Shown here one piece after another: positions 27,138 to 34,389 of a DNA stretch of 34,389 bases (the first letter of the stretch is position 1; each line of letters opens with the position of its first letter). The stretch comes from an uncultured Clostridium sp. Lineage in GTDB: Bacteria; Bacillota; Clostridia; TANB77; CAG-465. The stretch spans positions 1 through 34,389 of the forward strand of contig CAOKPF010000014.1 in assembly GCA_948470565.1 (NCBI GenBank), read 5' to 3'. Made by a program: the position numbers and the translations under genes. A model generated the notes under the pieces. The model was not told where the DNA came from. It made no database searches and saw nothing but the letters and a program-made list of their open reading frames with translations.

Positions 27138-28013
27138 TTAATTTTCACTATTAATCATTCTCTTTATATATTTTCCATATTCAGTTTTTGCAAAATTGTC
27201 AGAAAGTTTTAAAGTTTGTTCTTTACTTATCCAACCATTTTTATATGCAATTTCTTCTAAACAAGCTATTTGAATGCCTTGCCTTAATTCAATTGCTTTT
27301 ACAAAGTCTGCTGCATCATTTAATCTATCAGCAGTTCCTGTATCAAACCAAGCATATCCACGACCAAGAGTTAATACTTTTAAATTTCCTCTATCCATAT
27401 ATACTTTATTTACATCTGTAATTTCAAGTTCCCCTCTTGCACTAGGCTTTATATTAGCTGCTATATCTACAACCGAATTATCGTAAAAGTACAAGCCTGG
27501 CACTGCAAGATTAGATTTTGGTCTTTCAGGTTTTTCTTCAATTGAAATAGCATTACCATTTTTGTCAATTTCAACTACTCCATATGAAGTTGGATCTGAT
27601 ACTTCATAACCAAAAATTATACCGCCCTTTTCTAACTTACTAGCAGATTTTAGCATTTCTTCAAGTCCTGGTCCATATATCATATTATCTCCAAGTATTA
27701 AAGATACAGGAGAATCTCCGATAAATTCTTTTCCAAGAATAAATGCATCAGCAAGTCCTACTGGCTTTTCCTGAATTTTATATTCAAGTTTCATACCAAG
27801 TTGACTTCCATCTCCAAGTAATGTTTTAAAAGCATCAATATGTACAGGAGTTGATATTATAAGGACTTCATTTATACCTGCTTGCATAAGTGTAGATAAT
27901 GGATAATATATCATAGGCTTATCATATACAGGTAAGAGTTGTTTTGAAATTGCAAGAGTTATTGGATAAAGTCTAGTTCCACTTCCTCCCGCAAGTATAA
28001 TACCTTTCATCAT
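27138..28013 (-). CDS. rmlA: Glucose-1-phosphate thymidylyltransferase
   Basis: First committed step: makes dTDP-glucose from glucose-1-phosphate and dTTP. The 291-residue protein starts at the ATG at 28013; the longer open frame starting at 28055 is rejected because an AGGAGG site lies just before 28013. Motifs are [13 protein letters not shown] (5-17), [12 protein letters not shown] (23-34), [10 protein letters not shown] (105-114) and [10 protein letters not shown] near the C-terminal third. The ATG overlaps the rmlD stop (ATGA, 4 bases), so translation is coupled. The product is feedback-sensitive to dTDP-rhamnose in known homologues. Confidence 0.97.
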   Translation of the reverse strand: MMKGIILAGGSGTRLYPITLAISKQLLPVYDKPMIYYPLSTLMQAGINEVLIISTPVHIDAFKTLLGDGSQLGMKLEYKIQEKPVGLADAFILGKEFIGDSPVSLILGDNMIYGPGLEEMLKSASKLEKGGIIFGYEVSDPTSYGVVEIDKNGNAISIEEKPERPKSNLAVPGLYFYDNSVVDIAANIKPSARGELEITDVNKVYMDRGNLKVLTLGRGYAWFDTGTADRLNDAADFVKAIELRQGIQIACLEEIAYKNGWISKEQTLKLSDNFAKTEYGKYIKRMINSEN

Positions 28014-28876
28014 TTTAGTTCCTCCTTTAAATAATCTTTTAGTGCCTCTTCCCAAGTTTTTGGATAAATTCCTACATTATGTAATTTATTTTTAAGAAGC
28101 TTACTATTAGCAGGTCTATCACTAGAATTTGGGTACATTTCTTTATATTTTGTAGAAGTTATAGGTATAACTTTTGTATCAATATTTGCAAACTCAAATA
28201 TTTTTTTTGCAAAATCACTCCATACAGTAAAACCTTCATTTGTAGAATGGTATATCCCATACTCTGGCTCTTTTATTAATATTTGTTCTAAAATTTCACA
28301 AAGTGACGTTGTAGATGTAGGACTTCCATGTTGATCACACACAACAGAGATTTCACTATTTGTTTCTGACAATTTTAACATTGTCTTAACAAAGTTTTTT
28401 CCACCCAATCCATATAACCATGCAGTTCTTAAAATATAATATTTCTCTGCCTTAGCAGCATTTTGTTCACCTAAAAGTTTAGTTTTTCCATATGCACTAA
28501 CAGGTCCTACTTGCATATCTTCTGTATACTCTTTGTCTAACTCTAATTTTCCATCAAATACATAATCTGTGCTTATATGTATTAATATTGCATCAACAGC
28601 TTTAGTTGCCTCAGCAATATTTCCAACTGCAATACCATTTACCTTATTTGCAAGTTCAAAATTTGTTTCACAACCATCAACATTTGTATATGCTGCACAG
28701 TTTATAACAAAGTATGGTTTAACTTCTTGGACTTTATTCATTACAGCATCTTTGTTACAAATATCAAGTGTTTGAATTGTAGTTTCATACACTTCATAAT
28801 CTGCATTTTTCTTAAGCCTTTCACATAACTCTCCACCAAGCATTCCATCTTGACCAATCAATAATATTTTTTTCAT
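28010..28876 (-). CDS. rmlD: dTDP-4-dehydrorhamnose reductase
   Basis: Last step of dTDP-L-rhamnose synthesis, NAD(P)H-dependent. The 288-residue SDR-type protein has the nucleotide-binding [13 protein letters not shown] (5-17), [12 protein letters not shown] (59-70), STDYVFDG (102-109) and the catalytic YGKTK (129-133; Tyr129, Lys133). RBS AGGAGG precedes the ATG. It is second in the operon, 37 bases after the phosphohexomutase, and overlaps rmlA by 4 bases. Confidence 0.97.
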   Translation of the reverse strand: MKKILLIGQDGMLGGELCERLKKNADYEVYETTIQTLDICNKDAVMNKVQEVKPYFVINCAAYTNVDGCETNFELANKVNGIAVGNIAEATKAVDAILIHISTDYVFDGKLELDKEYTEDMQVGPVSAYGKTKLLGEQNAAKAEKYYILRTAWLYGLGGKNFVKTMLKLSETNSEISVVCDQHGSPTSTTSLCEILEQILIKEPEYGIYHSTNEGFTVWSDFAKKIFEFANIDTKVIPITSTKYKEMYPNSSDRPANSKLLKNKLHNVGIYPKTWEEALKDYLKEELK

Positions 28877-28913
28877 AATATCCTCCTGAATATGTAATTT
28901 TTATATAAATATA

Positions 28914-30347
28914 CTACTTCAATAAATTCATAAATTCTTCTTGTATTTTTGTCATATCCTCTTTTGTAACTCCCTCAAATCTTGCTGTAATATTAGGTCC
29001 TGTATTAGAAGCTCTAACAAGTGCCCAACCATTTTCAAATTCTGCTCTAACTCCATCTATATCGTTTACATTATAGCCTTTTTGCTTACAATACTCTTTT
29101 ACTTTGTCTATTACTTTAAATTTTACATCATCTGGTGTTGCAATTTTTATTTCAGGTGTTGAATAATAATGATTTATTCCATCTAATAATTCACTTAAAT
29201 TTTTATCTGTATTTGAAAGTATTTCAATAAGTCTTAAGCCTGCATATATTCCATCATCAATGTTTGGCCATTTATCCCTAAAAAATACATGTCCTGACAG
29301 TTCACTTCCAAAAGCAAAGTTTCCTTCCCTCATTTTAGCCTTCATGTATGAATTACCTGTTCTATAACATACTGGTATTCCGCCAAGCTTTATTATTTCA
29401 TCTTTTAAAGATTTAGAACATTTTACATCAAATAAGGCATTTTTATTTTCAACTTTACTCATTATATCACGCCATATAATAATTGCATAAAAGTCAATAT
29501 ATATCATGTTTCCCTTTTCATCTATTATGCCAACTCTGTCTGCATCACCATCTATTCCAATTCCAAGATCTGCTCTATTTTCAATTACTGCTTTTTTCAA
29601 AGCTTCATTATTTTCTTCAACACTAGGATCCGGGTGATGGTTTGGAAATGCTGGATCAGAATCACAAAATATTGGAATGTATTCTATGCCCATCATATCA
29701 AATACATCTTTTATTATTATAGATGCAGTACCATTTCCAGCATCAATTACTGCTTTTATTTTTCTATCCCCAAGCTTTATTGATTTTTTTATAAGGTTTA
29801 AATACTCTTGTTTTATATCAACATTTTGAATACTTCCCTTTAGTGGTGCATCTTCTATCTCACCTTTTTCAACTTTTTCATAATATTTTAACAAATCAGC
29901 TGCATGTTTATTAGTATATTCTCTAAAATCTTGTATCATCTGTCCACAAGCATTACCAAAATCATCAAATGCCATTTTAAATCCGTTATATTCTTTAGGA
30001 TTATGACTTGCTGTAATCATAATTCCAGGCATTATATTTTTTCCATCATTAAAAAATAGTTGTGCATAGTAATACATTGGAGTTGTAACTAATCCTAGAA
30101 ATCCTACTTCTACGCCTGATTCACATATTCCATCTAATAACGCTTGTGATAAAGGAACTGATGAATCTCTGTTATCGTGACCAACTACACATTTGTAGTA
30201 ACCCTTATCCATAATATATGATCCAAATGCTAAACCTATTGTATAGGCTACATCTTGGTTTAAATCCTCTCCATAAATTCCACGAATATCATATCCCCTA
30301 AATATGTTAGGATTGATATCAGTTAATATTTTATATTTTTTATTCAT
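28914..30347 (-). CDS. Phosphomannomutase/phosphoglucomutase
   Basis: Alpha-D-phosphohexomutase of 477 residues. It interconverts hexose 6- and 1-phosphates, giving glucose-1-phosphate for RmlA and perhaps mannose-1-phosphate. Landmarks are FRGYDIRGIYG (16-26), the phosphoserine loop TASHNPKEYNGFKM (112-125, Ser114), the metal loop DGDADRVG (266-273), the sugar-binding GSELSGHVFF segment and the phosphate-binding RASNTGPNITAR near the C-terminus. The dual PMM/PGM (AlgC-like) form is most likely by length and motif order, but glucose versus mannose preference cannot be read. It leads the rml operon, with AGGTGAT before the ATG. Confidence 0.93.
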   Translation of the reverse strand: MNKKYKILTDINPNIFRGYDIRGIYGEDLNQDVAYTIGLAFGSYIMDKGYYKCVVGHDNRDSSVPLSQALLDGICESGVEVGFLGLVTTPMYYYAQLFFNDGKNIMPGIMITASHNPKEYNGFKMAFDDFGNACGQMIQDFREYTNKHAADLLKYYEKVEKGEIEDAPLKGSIQNVDIKQEYLNLIKKSIKLGDRKIKAVIDAGNGTASIIIKDVFDMMGIEYIPIFCDSDPAFPNHHPDPSVEENNEALKKAVIENRADLGIGIDGDADRVGIIDEKGNMIYIDFYAIIIWRDIMSKVENKNALFDVKCSKSLKDEIIKLGGIPVCYRTGNSYMKAKMREGNFAFGSELSGHVFFRDKWPNIDDGIYAGLRLIEILSNTDKNLSELLDGINHYYSTPEIKIATPDDVKFKVIDKVKEYCKQKGYNVNDIDGVRAEFENGWALVRASNTGPNITARFEGVTKEDMTKIQEEFMNLLK

Positions 30348-30363
30348 AAAATCACCTATCGTG

Positions 30364-30392
30364 ATTATATCATATCATATTAAAATATGAAA
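30364..30392 (-). promoter_or_regulatory. Putative extended -10 promoter of the rml operon
   Basis: On the minus strand TGATATAAT places TATAAT at 30364-30369 with an extended TG. The matching -35 position (30387-30392, TTTCAT) is weak. The start would be about 10 bases before the mutase ATG, giving a very short leader. Confidence 0.55.
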
Positions 30393-30559
30393 GCTTTTTT
30401 TCAAAATTGCATATAAAAAATCATGGTATTTTTGAACCAATATTAATTTTTTTAGAGTAATTTATAATTAAATATTAAGCATACTTTCATAACTATGTAA
30501 ACTTTACATCAAATATTAGTACCGATTAAGTATATGTGATTTTTACAATTAAACAGACA

Positions 30560-30590
30560 AAGACTGCCAAGAATTTTTCTTGACAATCTT
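30560..30590 (-). terminator. Weak terminator hairpin after the 135-residue ORF
   Basis: A 14-base stem with two mismatches (AAGACTGCCAAGAA at 30560-30573 against TTCTTGACAATCTT at 30577-30590) lies 25 bases past the stop codon of the gene at 30615. The U-tract is poor on the minus strand. The rest of the gap from 30393 to 30559 holds nothing I can identify. Confidence 0.4.
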
Positions 30591-30614
30591 TTCTTAAAAT
30601 TTTTATAGTATTTA

Positions 30615-31022
30615 TTATTTAAATTTTTTAACTTCTTCAATTACAATAAAAATAATTATTGTAATATATAAATAAAAAATAAAACTCAAATCAATGAATA
30701 ATGAACTAGGTATAGCTTTATCTTTTTTTACACATGATATAATCCTAAAATCTTCATCATATCCAAATATTATAGCACACTCGTCGTTTTCTAATGCCAC
30801 ATAAAATATATTATCTTCAAACTTTGCATTACTGTTAAGCTCAAATAACAATTTTGGATTTTTTGATATATCTATTGCCTGATCCATTAACATATCATAA
30901 TCATTCTCTGTCGCTGGAATTATATCTATATGCGAAATAAGTACTATAAGAGTGATTATTACAATTATTTGTAATAAAATAAATATAAGAAACCTTCTTT
31001 TAGTTTGTAAAATTTTTTTCAT
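30615..31022 (-). CDS. Hypothetical two-span membrane protein
   Basis: This 135-residue protein has a basic N-terminus, a first hydrophobic helix (about 11-30), an outward acidic domain (about 31-105, with ATENDYDMLMDQA and ALENDECAIIFGYDEDF), a second helix (about 108-128) and a basic tail. The layout resembles small extracytoplasmic sensor or inhibitor modules, but I do not recognise a family. GAGGG lies 8 bases before the ATG. Upstream on the same strand are a strong promoter (31318-31345) and a 20-codon ORF, so it may be a second gene in that transcript. Confidence 0.6.
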   Translation of the reverse strand: MKKILQTKRRFLIFILLQIIVIITLIVLISHIDIIPATENDYDMLMDQAIDISKNPKLLFELNSNAKFEDNIFYVALENDECAIIFGYDEDFRIISCVKKDKAIPSSLFIDLSFIFYLYITIIIFIVIEEVKKFK

Positions 31023-31206
31023 CGCTCTTTCCCTCTTTCTCTAATTTTTCTAATTGTTATCCTGCACAAAAAAATAATTCCCCATAAAATACAATAAAAC
31101 TTCCTATGAAAATTATAATAGTATATCACTTAATTTTTTGTTCACACTTAATATCAAACAATATCTTAGGATTTTTTGTATTGCTATAACTTTAAATTCT
31201 AATGTA

Positions 31207-31269
31207 TTATAAATCAATGAAATACCATAACATCAATTTAAAAGTTTTTAAAATATTCTTATTCTTCAT
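31207..31269 (-). CDS. 20-codon ORF with strong translation signals
   Basis: AGGAGG precedes the ATG at 31269, and a strong promoter (TTGACA-N16-TATAAT) lies about 50 bases further upstream. The ORF (MKNKNILKTFKLMLWYFIDL) ends at 31207. It is basic and amphipathic. It could be a leader peptide, a small toxin-like peptide, or the surviving start of a decayed membrane protein: a further hydrophobic frame without a start (IFIGSFIVFYGELFF) lies at 31057-31125. I cannot decide. Confidence 0.35.
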   Translation of the reverse strand: MKNKNILKTFKLMLWYFIDL

Positions 31270-31317
31270 ATATCTCCTCCTTAATATTAATTAACTGGTA
31301 ACATTTTATTTCCCAAT

Positions 31318-31345
31318 ATTATATCACAAATTTTACTTATGTCAA
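31318..31345 (-). promoter_or_regulatory. Strong leftward promoter
   Basis: On the minus strand TTGACA (31340-31345), 16 bases, then TATAAT (31318-31323) with an extended TG. It faces the 20-codon ORF and the 135-residue membrane-protein gene. Confidence 0.75.
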
Positions 31346-31390
31346 TTTAATTATAAAAATTACAGTTTTTTTCTTTTTTTTTTTCATATC

Positions 31391-31419
31391 TTGACTTTCA
31401 ACTAAAATTAATGTATAAT
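31391..31419 (+). promoter_or_regulatory. Strong rightward promoter of the 81-residue ORF
   Basis: TTGACT (31391-31396), 17 bases, then TATAAT (31414-31419). It is back to back with the leftward promoter, with 45 bases between the -35 boxes, and leaves a leader of about 40 bases before the ATG at 31468. Confidence 0.8.
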
Positions 31420-31467
31420 CTCTAAAGTTTATTGTTACTCAAAAAATATTTTTTAGGAGGTTACATT

Positions 31468-31713
31468 ATGGATTTTAAATTTACAACAATTGAAGAATGT
31501 GAAGAAAAAATTAAACAAATGAAAGATTTAACTTTACAATTAGAAGAAATTAGCTATATTCAATTTCCAATACCAGATAATAAAAAAGAACAATTTCATC
31601 ATTATTATGCAAATTTAATTATCAATGATATATGTGATTTAAAAGCTAATATTAATGGACTAGAAAAGGAACTTAAAAGATACAAAAAAGTAATGGAAAA
31701 CAAGAAAGAATAG
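31468..31713 (+). CDS. Hypothetical 81-residue coiled-coil protein
   Basis: The start is the ATG at 31468, which has AGGAGG 8 bases upstream; an earlier in-frame TTG at 31432 has no such site. The protein is charged, helical and soluble: an N-terminal helix (EECEEKIKQMKDLTLQLEE), a short HH-containing middle (KKEQFHHYYANL) and a C-terminal coiled-coil helix (NGLEKELKRYKKVMENKKE). I do not recognise a family. It has its own promoter and terminator, so it is a single-gene unit. Confidence 0.7.
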   Translation: MDFKFTTIEECEEKIKQMKDLTLQLEEISYIQFPIPDNKKEQFHHYYANLIINDICDLKANINGLEKELKRYKKVMENKKE

Positions 31714-31734
31714 AAGATAAAGTATATAAAGATA

Positions 31735-31769
31735 AAAGGTTGTGTAAATATAATATTTATACAGCCTTT
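31735..31769 (+). terminator. Hairpin terminator after the 81-residue ORF
   Basis: A 15-bp stem with two G-U pairs (AAAGGTTGTGTAAAT at 31735-31749, ATTTATACAGCCTTT at 31755-31769) has a 5-base loop. The following stretch is T-rich but not a clean U-tract. Confidence 0.65.
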
Positions 31770-31816
31770 ATTATTATATACTATTTAATTGGAATAGTTA
31801 AATGGACTTTTCTTCT

Positions 31817-32210
31817 TTAAATTTCATCATATCCCATTGTTTTACATATTTTTAATAACTCTCCAAACAAAATATCTCCATAAACTCTTTTTTTATATTT
31901 ACTAGAAATACCATATCCTAAATTCCCTGAAACAATTACATTTTCTAAATATTCACTTGAAGATTATCTAATCCTACCTATTCCAAATGTTTTTTCATCT
32001 AACATATAGAAAATATCTTGTATATGGTATCCAACCATCTGGTAAATTTTTACCAAATGAATAATTGTTTTATTTTCTAACCTTTAAATATTTTTTGTAT
32101 TTCATTTTATACACATGATTACTAAAACTATTTTCATTATCCTTTATATCCTGTATATATTATATTATTTTTTCCCGATAAGTAGATAATTTTTTAAGTT
32201 CAATTTTCAA
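31817..32210 (-). pseudogene. Decayed GNAT-family N-acetyltransferase
   Basis: A GGAG site precedes a TTG at 32210 (MKIELKKLSTYREKII), which soon meets a stop. Pieces in other frames then follow in the right order: a helical stretch (YIQDIKDNENSF), GWIPYTRYFLYV, DEKTFGIGRIR, then SEYLENVIVSGNLGYGISS and YGDILFGELLKICKTMGYDE, ending at TAA 31817. The order matches a GNAT acyltransferase of about 130-170 residues, with the GNLGYGI-type strand followed by the acetyl-CoA region. Several stops and frameshifts make the gene non-functional. Confidence 0.75.
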
Positions 32211-32228
32211 ATTTATCTCCCCATAACT

Positions 32229-33035
32229 TTATTTTATCTCATTACAATGATACTTTAATATAACATCTCTTGTTATAACTTTATTAGCAATTTCACCTCT
32301 ACCAGAAACATCCCATGGTGTTGACTTATTATGTGTTAATTCTACCAATTTACTTGCTGTAAAATTTCCATATTTTTTTAATGTCTTATCTATACAATTT
32401 ACCTTTTCAATTCCATCTTTTGCAAATAATAATCTACTTCTAGATGGTAATTCATTTTGATTAACCGATTTTATTATTTCATCTTCTTTTTCAATTATAT
32501 TATATCCATGACTTTTATATCTATCATACACACTTTTTGTAACTGGACCATATTTATACGCATATATTTCATCAATATATAATTCCTTGTTGTATTCAGC
32601 TAAATATTCTGCAAAACAAAAGTATACTAATTTTTCTAATTTAAGATGCGTACATTTTACCTTACAAATCACATATTTTGCAACATCAATACCAAGCAAT
32701 ACTCTATCTTTATTTATCAAATCAATAAATTCATCTACAGAATTTACTACTACTACATCTTTAAAATATGAATCTTTTTTTACAACATCCTCCCACTTTA
32801 ACGATGCAAGCTGCATTGAATGCGTGGATATTGATACATCTTTTCCACATCTTTCAATAATTTGTGGAACTATCAAATTTAATTTTTCTATATTCACTAG
32901 TTCATCTATTACATAATGTAATGCTATTCTTATACCATTAGAATAGCTACTACTCATTATTATATAATGTGTCAATAATTTTCTTTCTTCCATATTAAAA
33001 TTCATTCCTTTCTTGCTTCGCTCAAAGTCACACAT
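32229..33035 (-). CDS. Panacea (DUF4065)-domain protein, candidate antitoxin
   Basis: The C-terminal part (about 115-265) of these 268 residues fits the Panacea/SocA-like/DUF4065 domain: LKLEKLVYFCFAEYL (131-145), the hallmark AYKYGPVTKSVYDRY (159-173) and ELTHNKSTPWD (232-242). Panacea domains are known to neutralise unrelated toxins, including toxic small alarmone synthetases. The first 110 residues match nothing I recognise and may set partner specificity. The gene lies 2 bases after the synthetase gene, so translation is probably coupled. The start is uncertain: ATGs at codons 11 and 15 are possible (AAGGA abuts the former), and none has a well-spaced site. Confidence 0.85.
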   Translation of the reverse strand: MCDFERSKKGMNFNMEERKLLTHYIIMSSSYSNGIRIALHYVIDELVNIEKLNLIVPQIIERCGKDVSISTHSMQLASLKWEDVVKKDSYFKDVVVVNSVDEFIDLINKDRVLLGIDVAKYVICKVKCTHLKLEKLVYFCFAEYLAEYNKELYIDEIYAYKYGPVTKSVYDRYKSHGYNIIEKEDEIIKSVNQNELPSRSRLLFAKDGIEKVNCIDKTLKKYGNFTASKLVELTHNKSTPWDVSGRGEIANKVITRDVILKYHCNEIK

Positions 33036-33037
33036 AA

Positions 33038-33655
33038 TTATGAAAGTTTCTCATTTCTTTCATATTCTTTTTCCCATTTTACATAATCTTGTTTATATTT
33101 TTCATGTGATGATATATTAGTTTTCTCATAATATCTATCCCATATTTGTAACTCCCATGGAAAACTATAATTATCATTTTTAAAATATATATGAGTAGCT
33201 TTATATCCTGTATCCTTTGAAGCATCAATACATTTTAACTTACCATTATATTTACTTTCTACAAATCGCTTTATTTTACTATATTTAATTTCTTCATCAA
33301 GTATAATCCTTATTCCATACAAATCATTAAAACACTTATTTATTGGAATTTCACCATTATTATGATTTTTTATATAATTATATATTTTATACTGAATTGA
33401 ATTTTTAGCTTTAATTCTTGAACTTACTTTTTTTACTTCTGACAGTTTACTTAAATCCAATTCCAAATTAAAATTATTGATAATAAATAATCTATAATTA
33501 ATAATTAAATTTAGTATATCATTATTAGTATAAATATCCTTAACTAACGCTTTCTTTAAATTTACAGATATATACTCATAATTTTCCCAACTTTTTTGTA
33601 CATAATCGTATCTTTCATATATATATGTTATTAACCTATCAAGTTCCTCAAGCAT
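33038..33655 (-). CDS. RelA/SpoT-fold small alarmone synthetase, probable toxSAS toxin
   Basis: These 205 residues hold a stand-alone RelA/SpoT synthetase domain with no hydrolase or regulatory domains. The landmarks are intact: R-x-K-x3-S-x3-K (Arg80, Lys82, Ser86, Lys90) for ATP, DLYGIR (111-116) with the metal-binding Asp111, GYKATH (150-155) and the acidic ELQIW (168-172), then SSHEKYK (182-188). A tryptophan after ELQI and the SHEKYK segment resemble toxic SAS enzymes (FaRel2/PhRel-type), some of which pyrophosphorylate tRNA 3' CCA ends while others make toxic alarmones. Which applies here cannot be told from sequence. A helical region (1-70) precedes the fold. It is first in a two-gene operon with the Panacea protein. 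AAAGGAG precedes the ATG. Confidence 0.9.
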   Translation of the reverse strand: MLEELDRLITYIYERYDYVQKSWENYEYISVNLKKALVKDIYTNNDILNLIINYRLFIINNFNLELDLSKLSEVKKVSSRIKAKNSIQYKIYNYIKNHNNGEIPINKCFNDLYGIRIILDEEIKYSKIKRFVESKYNGKLKCIDASKDTGYKATHIYFKNDNYSFPWELQIWDRYYEKTNISSHEKYKQDYVKWEKEYERNEKLS

Positions 33656-33670
33656 AAATTCTCCTTTATC

Positions 33671-33691
33671 TATATATAATAATTATATATA
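33671..33691. promoter_or_regulatory. Palindrome over the toxSAS -10 box
   Basis: TATATATAAT and its exact complement ATTATATATA (10 bp each, one central base) overlap the minus-strand -10 box. It could be an operator for autoregulation. Pure AT content makes a chance origin possible. Confidence 0.35.
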
Positions 33692-33710
33692 ACTTTATTC
33701 ACAAATTCAA
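33682..33710 (-). promoter_or_regulatory. Promoter of the toxSAS-Panacea operon
   Basis: TTGAAT (33705-33710), 17 bases, then TATAAT (33682-33687) on the minus strand. The start would be about 20 bases before the ATG at 33655. Confidence 0.75.
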
Positions 33711-33811
33711 CTATTTAGTGAGAAATAATAATAATTTAATATAAATTGTAAAATAACTTATAGCTTTCATTTTTTATTTTTATATTATTCTATGTAATTT
33801 TGCTATTTCAC

Positions 33812-33840
33812 TTTACATAATTATGATTTTATTCTATAAT
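33812..33840 (+). promoter_or_regulatory. Promoter of the 97-residue ORF
   Basis: TTTACA (33812-33817), 17 bases, then TATAAT (33835-33840), 52 bases before the ATG at 33893. It is divergent from the toxSAS promoter. Confidence 0.7.
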
Positions 33841-33892
33841 ATTATTAAAGAATGATGTATAAAAATAATATTTTATTAAGGGAGGAATATTT

Positions 33893-34186
33893 ATGAATAA
33901 TTTTATACGGAAAGAATTTATGTTAACATTTACAAAAGGAAATATGCTAAAGATTTTTAAAGGATATGTGATTACAACAAAAGAAAAAGTTGACAAAATG
34001 CAAGAACTCATATTAAAACGTTTAGAAAATGATGGGGTTACAGGCAATGCCATAAATGAACTTTTTATGTGGGGAGAAACTAAAAAAACTACTAAGGATG
34101 AAGTTACCGAAGGAGCTTTTATTGATTTGGTTGAAAACGCTATATTCAGTAATATAAATATACGTAAAAATACAAAAGCTCTTTAA
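33893..34186 (+). CDS. Hypothetical 97-residue protein
   Basis: The protein is mixed-charge and soluble with no membrane segment. A lysine-rich middle (YVITTKEKVDKMQELILKRLE, about 25-45) looks helical, followed by NAINELFMWGETKKTTKDEV (53-72) and a basic tail. I do not recognise the family. It has its own promoter, a strong GGGAGG site 7 bases before the ATG and a good terminator, so it is a real single-gene unit, facing away from the toxSAS-Panacea operon. A link with that module is only positional. Confidence 0.7.
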   Translation: MNNFIRKEFMLTFTKGNMLKIFKGYVITTKEKVDKMQELILKRLENDGVTGNAINELFMWGETKKTTKDEVTEGAFIDLVENAIFSNINIRKNTKAL

Positions 34187-34194
34187 AAACCAAT

Positions 34195-34227
34195 AATCTC
34201 AGTTGGAAATTTCAACTGGGATTTTTT
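34195..34227 (+). terminator. Rho-independent terminator after the 97-residue ORF
   Basis: An 11-bp stem with one G-U pair (AATCTCAGTTG at 34195-34205, CAACTGGGATT at 34213-34223) has a 7-base loop and is followed by a run of T. This is the cleanest terminator in the window on the plus strand. Confidence 0.92.
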
Positions 34228-34340
34228 CTCTCTTATTAATATATATAACAAATATTATAACATTTAAAAATGATAAGAATATATAAAATTTATTGAGTTA
34301 TAATATAAAAAGTGATATAATTAATATGGGAGGTATAAGT

Positions 34341-34389
34341 TTGAAAAATAACATAGTAAAAAGAGCATGCAAAAAAAGCGTAAATACAA
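34341..34389 (+). CDS. Start of a gene running off the right edge
   Basis: A TTG at 34341 lies 7 bases after GGAGG and opens 16 codons (MKNNIVKRACKKSVNT) without a stop before the window ends. The start is strongly basic. Too little is present to identify it. Confidence 0.45.
   Translation, partial: MKNNIVKRACKKSVNT

Noticed and set aside
28014-28055. Longer N-terminus for RmlA beginning [12 protein letters not shown]
   Set aside because: The extra codons contain the AGGAGG site for the true ATG at 28013 and overlap the end of rmlD. The family begins at the MKGIILAGG position.
31432-31467. TTG start 12 codons before the chosen ATG of the 81-residue ORF
   Set aside because: No ribosome binding site before it, whereas the added codons include AGGAGG placed correctly for the ATG at 31468.
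32587-32916. 109-codon plus-strand frame inside the Panacea gene
   Set aside because: Antisense shadow of a gene with clear domain motifs. It has no start signal and a serine/threonine-rich antisense composition.
33829-34053. 74-codon minus-strand frame over the 97-residue ORF
   Set aside because: Its plus-strand partner has a promoter, ribosome binding site and terminator. The minus frame has none of these.

Overview
The window is very AT-rich. Genes are closely packed, start after strong AGGAGG-type ribosome binding sites, and several have near-consensus sigma-A promoters (TTGACA/TATAAT). This points to a low-GC Bacillota, most likely a clostridium. The CRISPR repeat family (type I-B-like), a GH25 wall hydrolase and an ABC-exported surface polysaccharide locus fit that. 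I cannot name the species. I saw no tRNA or rRNA genes and no cas genes.

Layout. (1) 1-1868: a frameshifted fragment of a membrane protein at the left edge, then a CRISPR array of 19 clean repeats plus one decayed repeat. The leader lies on the right, so the array is read leftward. (2) 1869-19127: one leftward operon of 11 genes behind a TTGAAA-N17-TATAAT promoter. It encodes an ABC exporter (Wzm permease; Wzt ATPase with a C-terminal glycan-binding domain), a protein built like the chain terminator WbdD (methyltransferase, kinase-like region, coiled coil), several GT2 or GT2-GT4 glycosyltransferases, three multi-membrane-span proteins (GT-C-like, DUF2142, GtrII-like) and a sugar aminotransferase. 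No Wzx flippase or Wzy polymerase is visible, so the glycan is probably completed in the cytoplasm, exported by the ABC transporter and modified outside the membrane. (3) 19176-19414: a 239-bp element with 17-bp perfect terminal inverted repeats, MITE-like, just upstream of that promoter. (4) 19599-20391: a RelE-type toxin-antitoxin operon led by a small ORF with an in-frame stop. (5) 20473-23765: a secreted 995-residue GH25 muramidase with tandem ~113-residue repeats. (6) 23794-25345: an AAA+ DUF4143 ATPase preceded by three 33-bp-period repeats. (7) 25357-30369: a leftward operon for nucleotide-sugar supply: phosphohexomutase, rmlD, rmlA, rmlC, an unannotated 56-residue membrane protein, and rmlB. 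This should make dTDP-L-rhamnose for the large operon. (8) 30560-34389: an accessory region with small hypothetical genes, a decayed GNAT acetyltransferase, a two-gene module pairing a RelA/SpoT-fold small alarmone synthetase with a Panacea-domain protein (toxSAS-antitoxin type), and an orphan 97-residue ORF.

The most notable items are the toxSAS-Panacea pair, the WbdD-like chain terminator in a Gram-positive ABC-exported glycan locus, the bounded MITE-like insertion beside the main promoter, and the orphan CRISPR array. All function calls come from reading motifs in the sequence. No database search was run.
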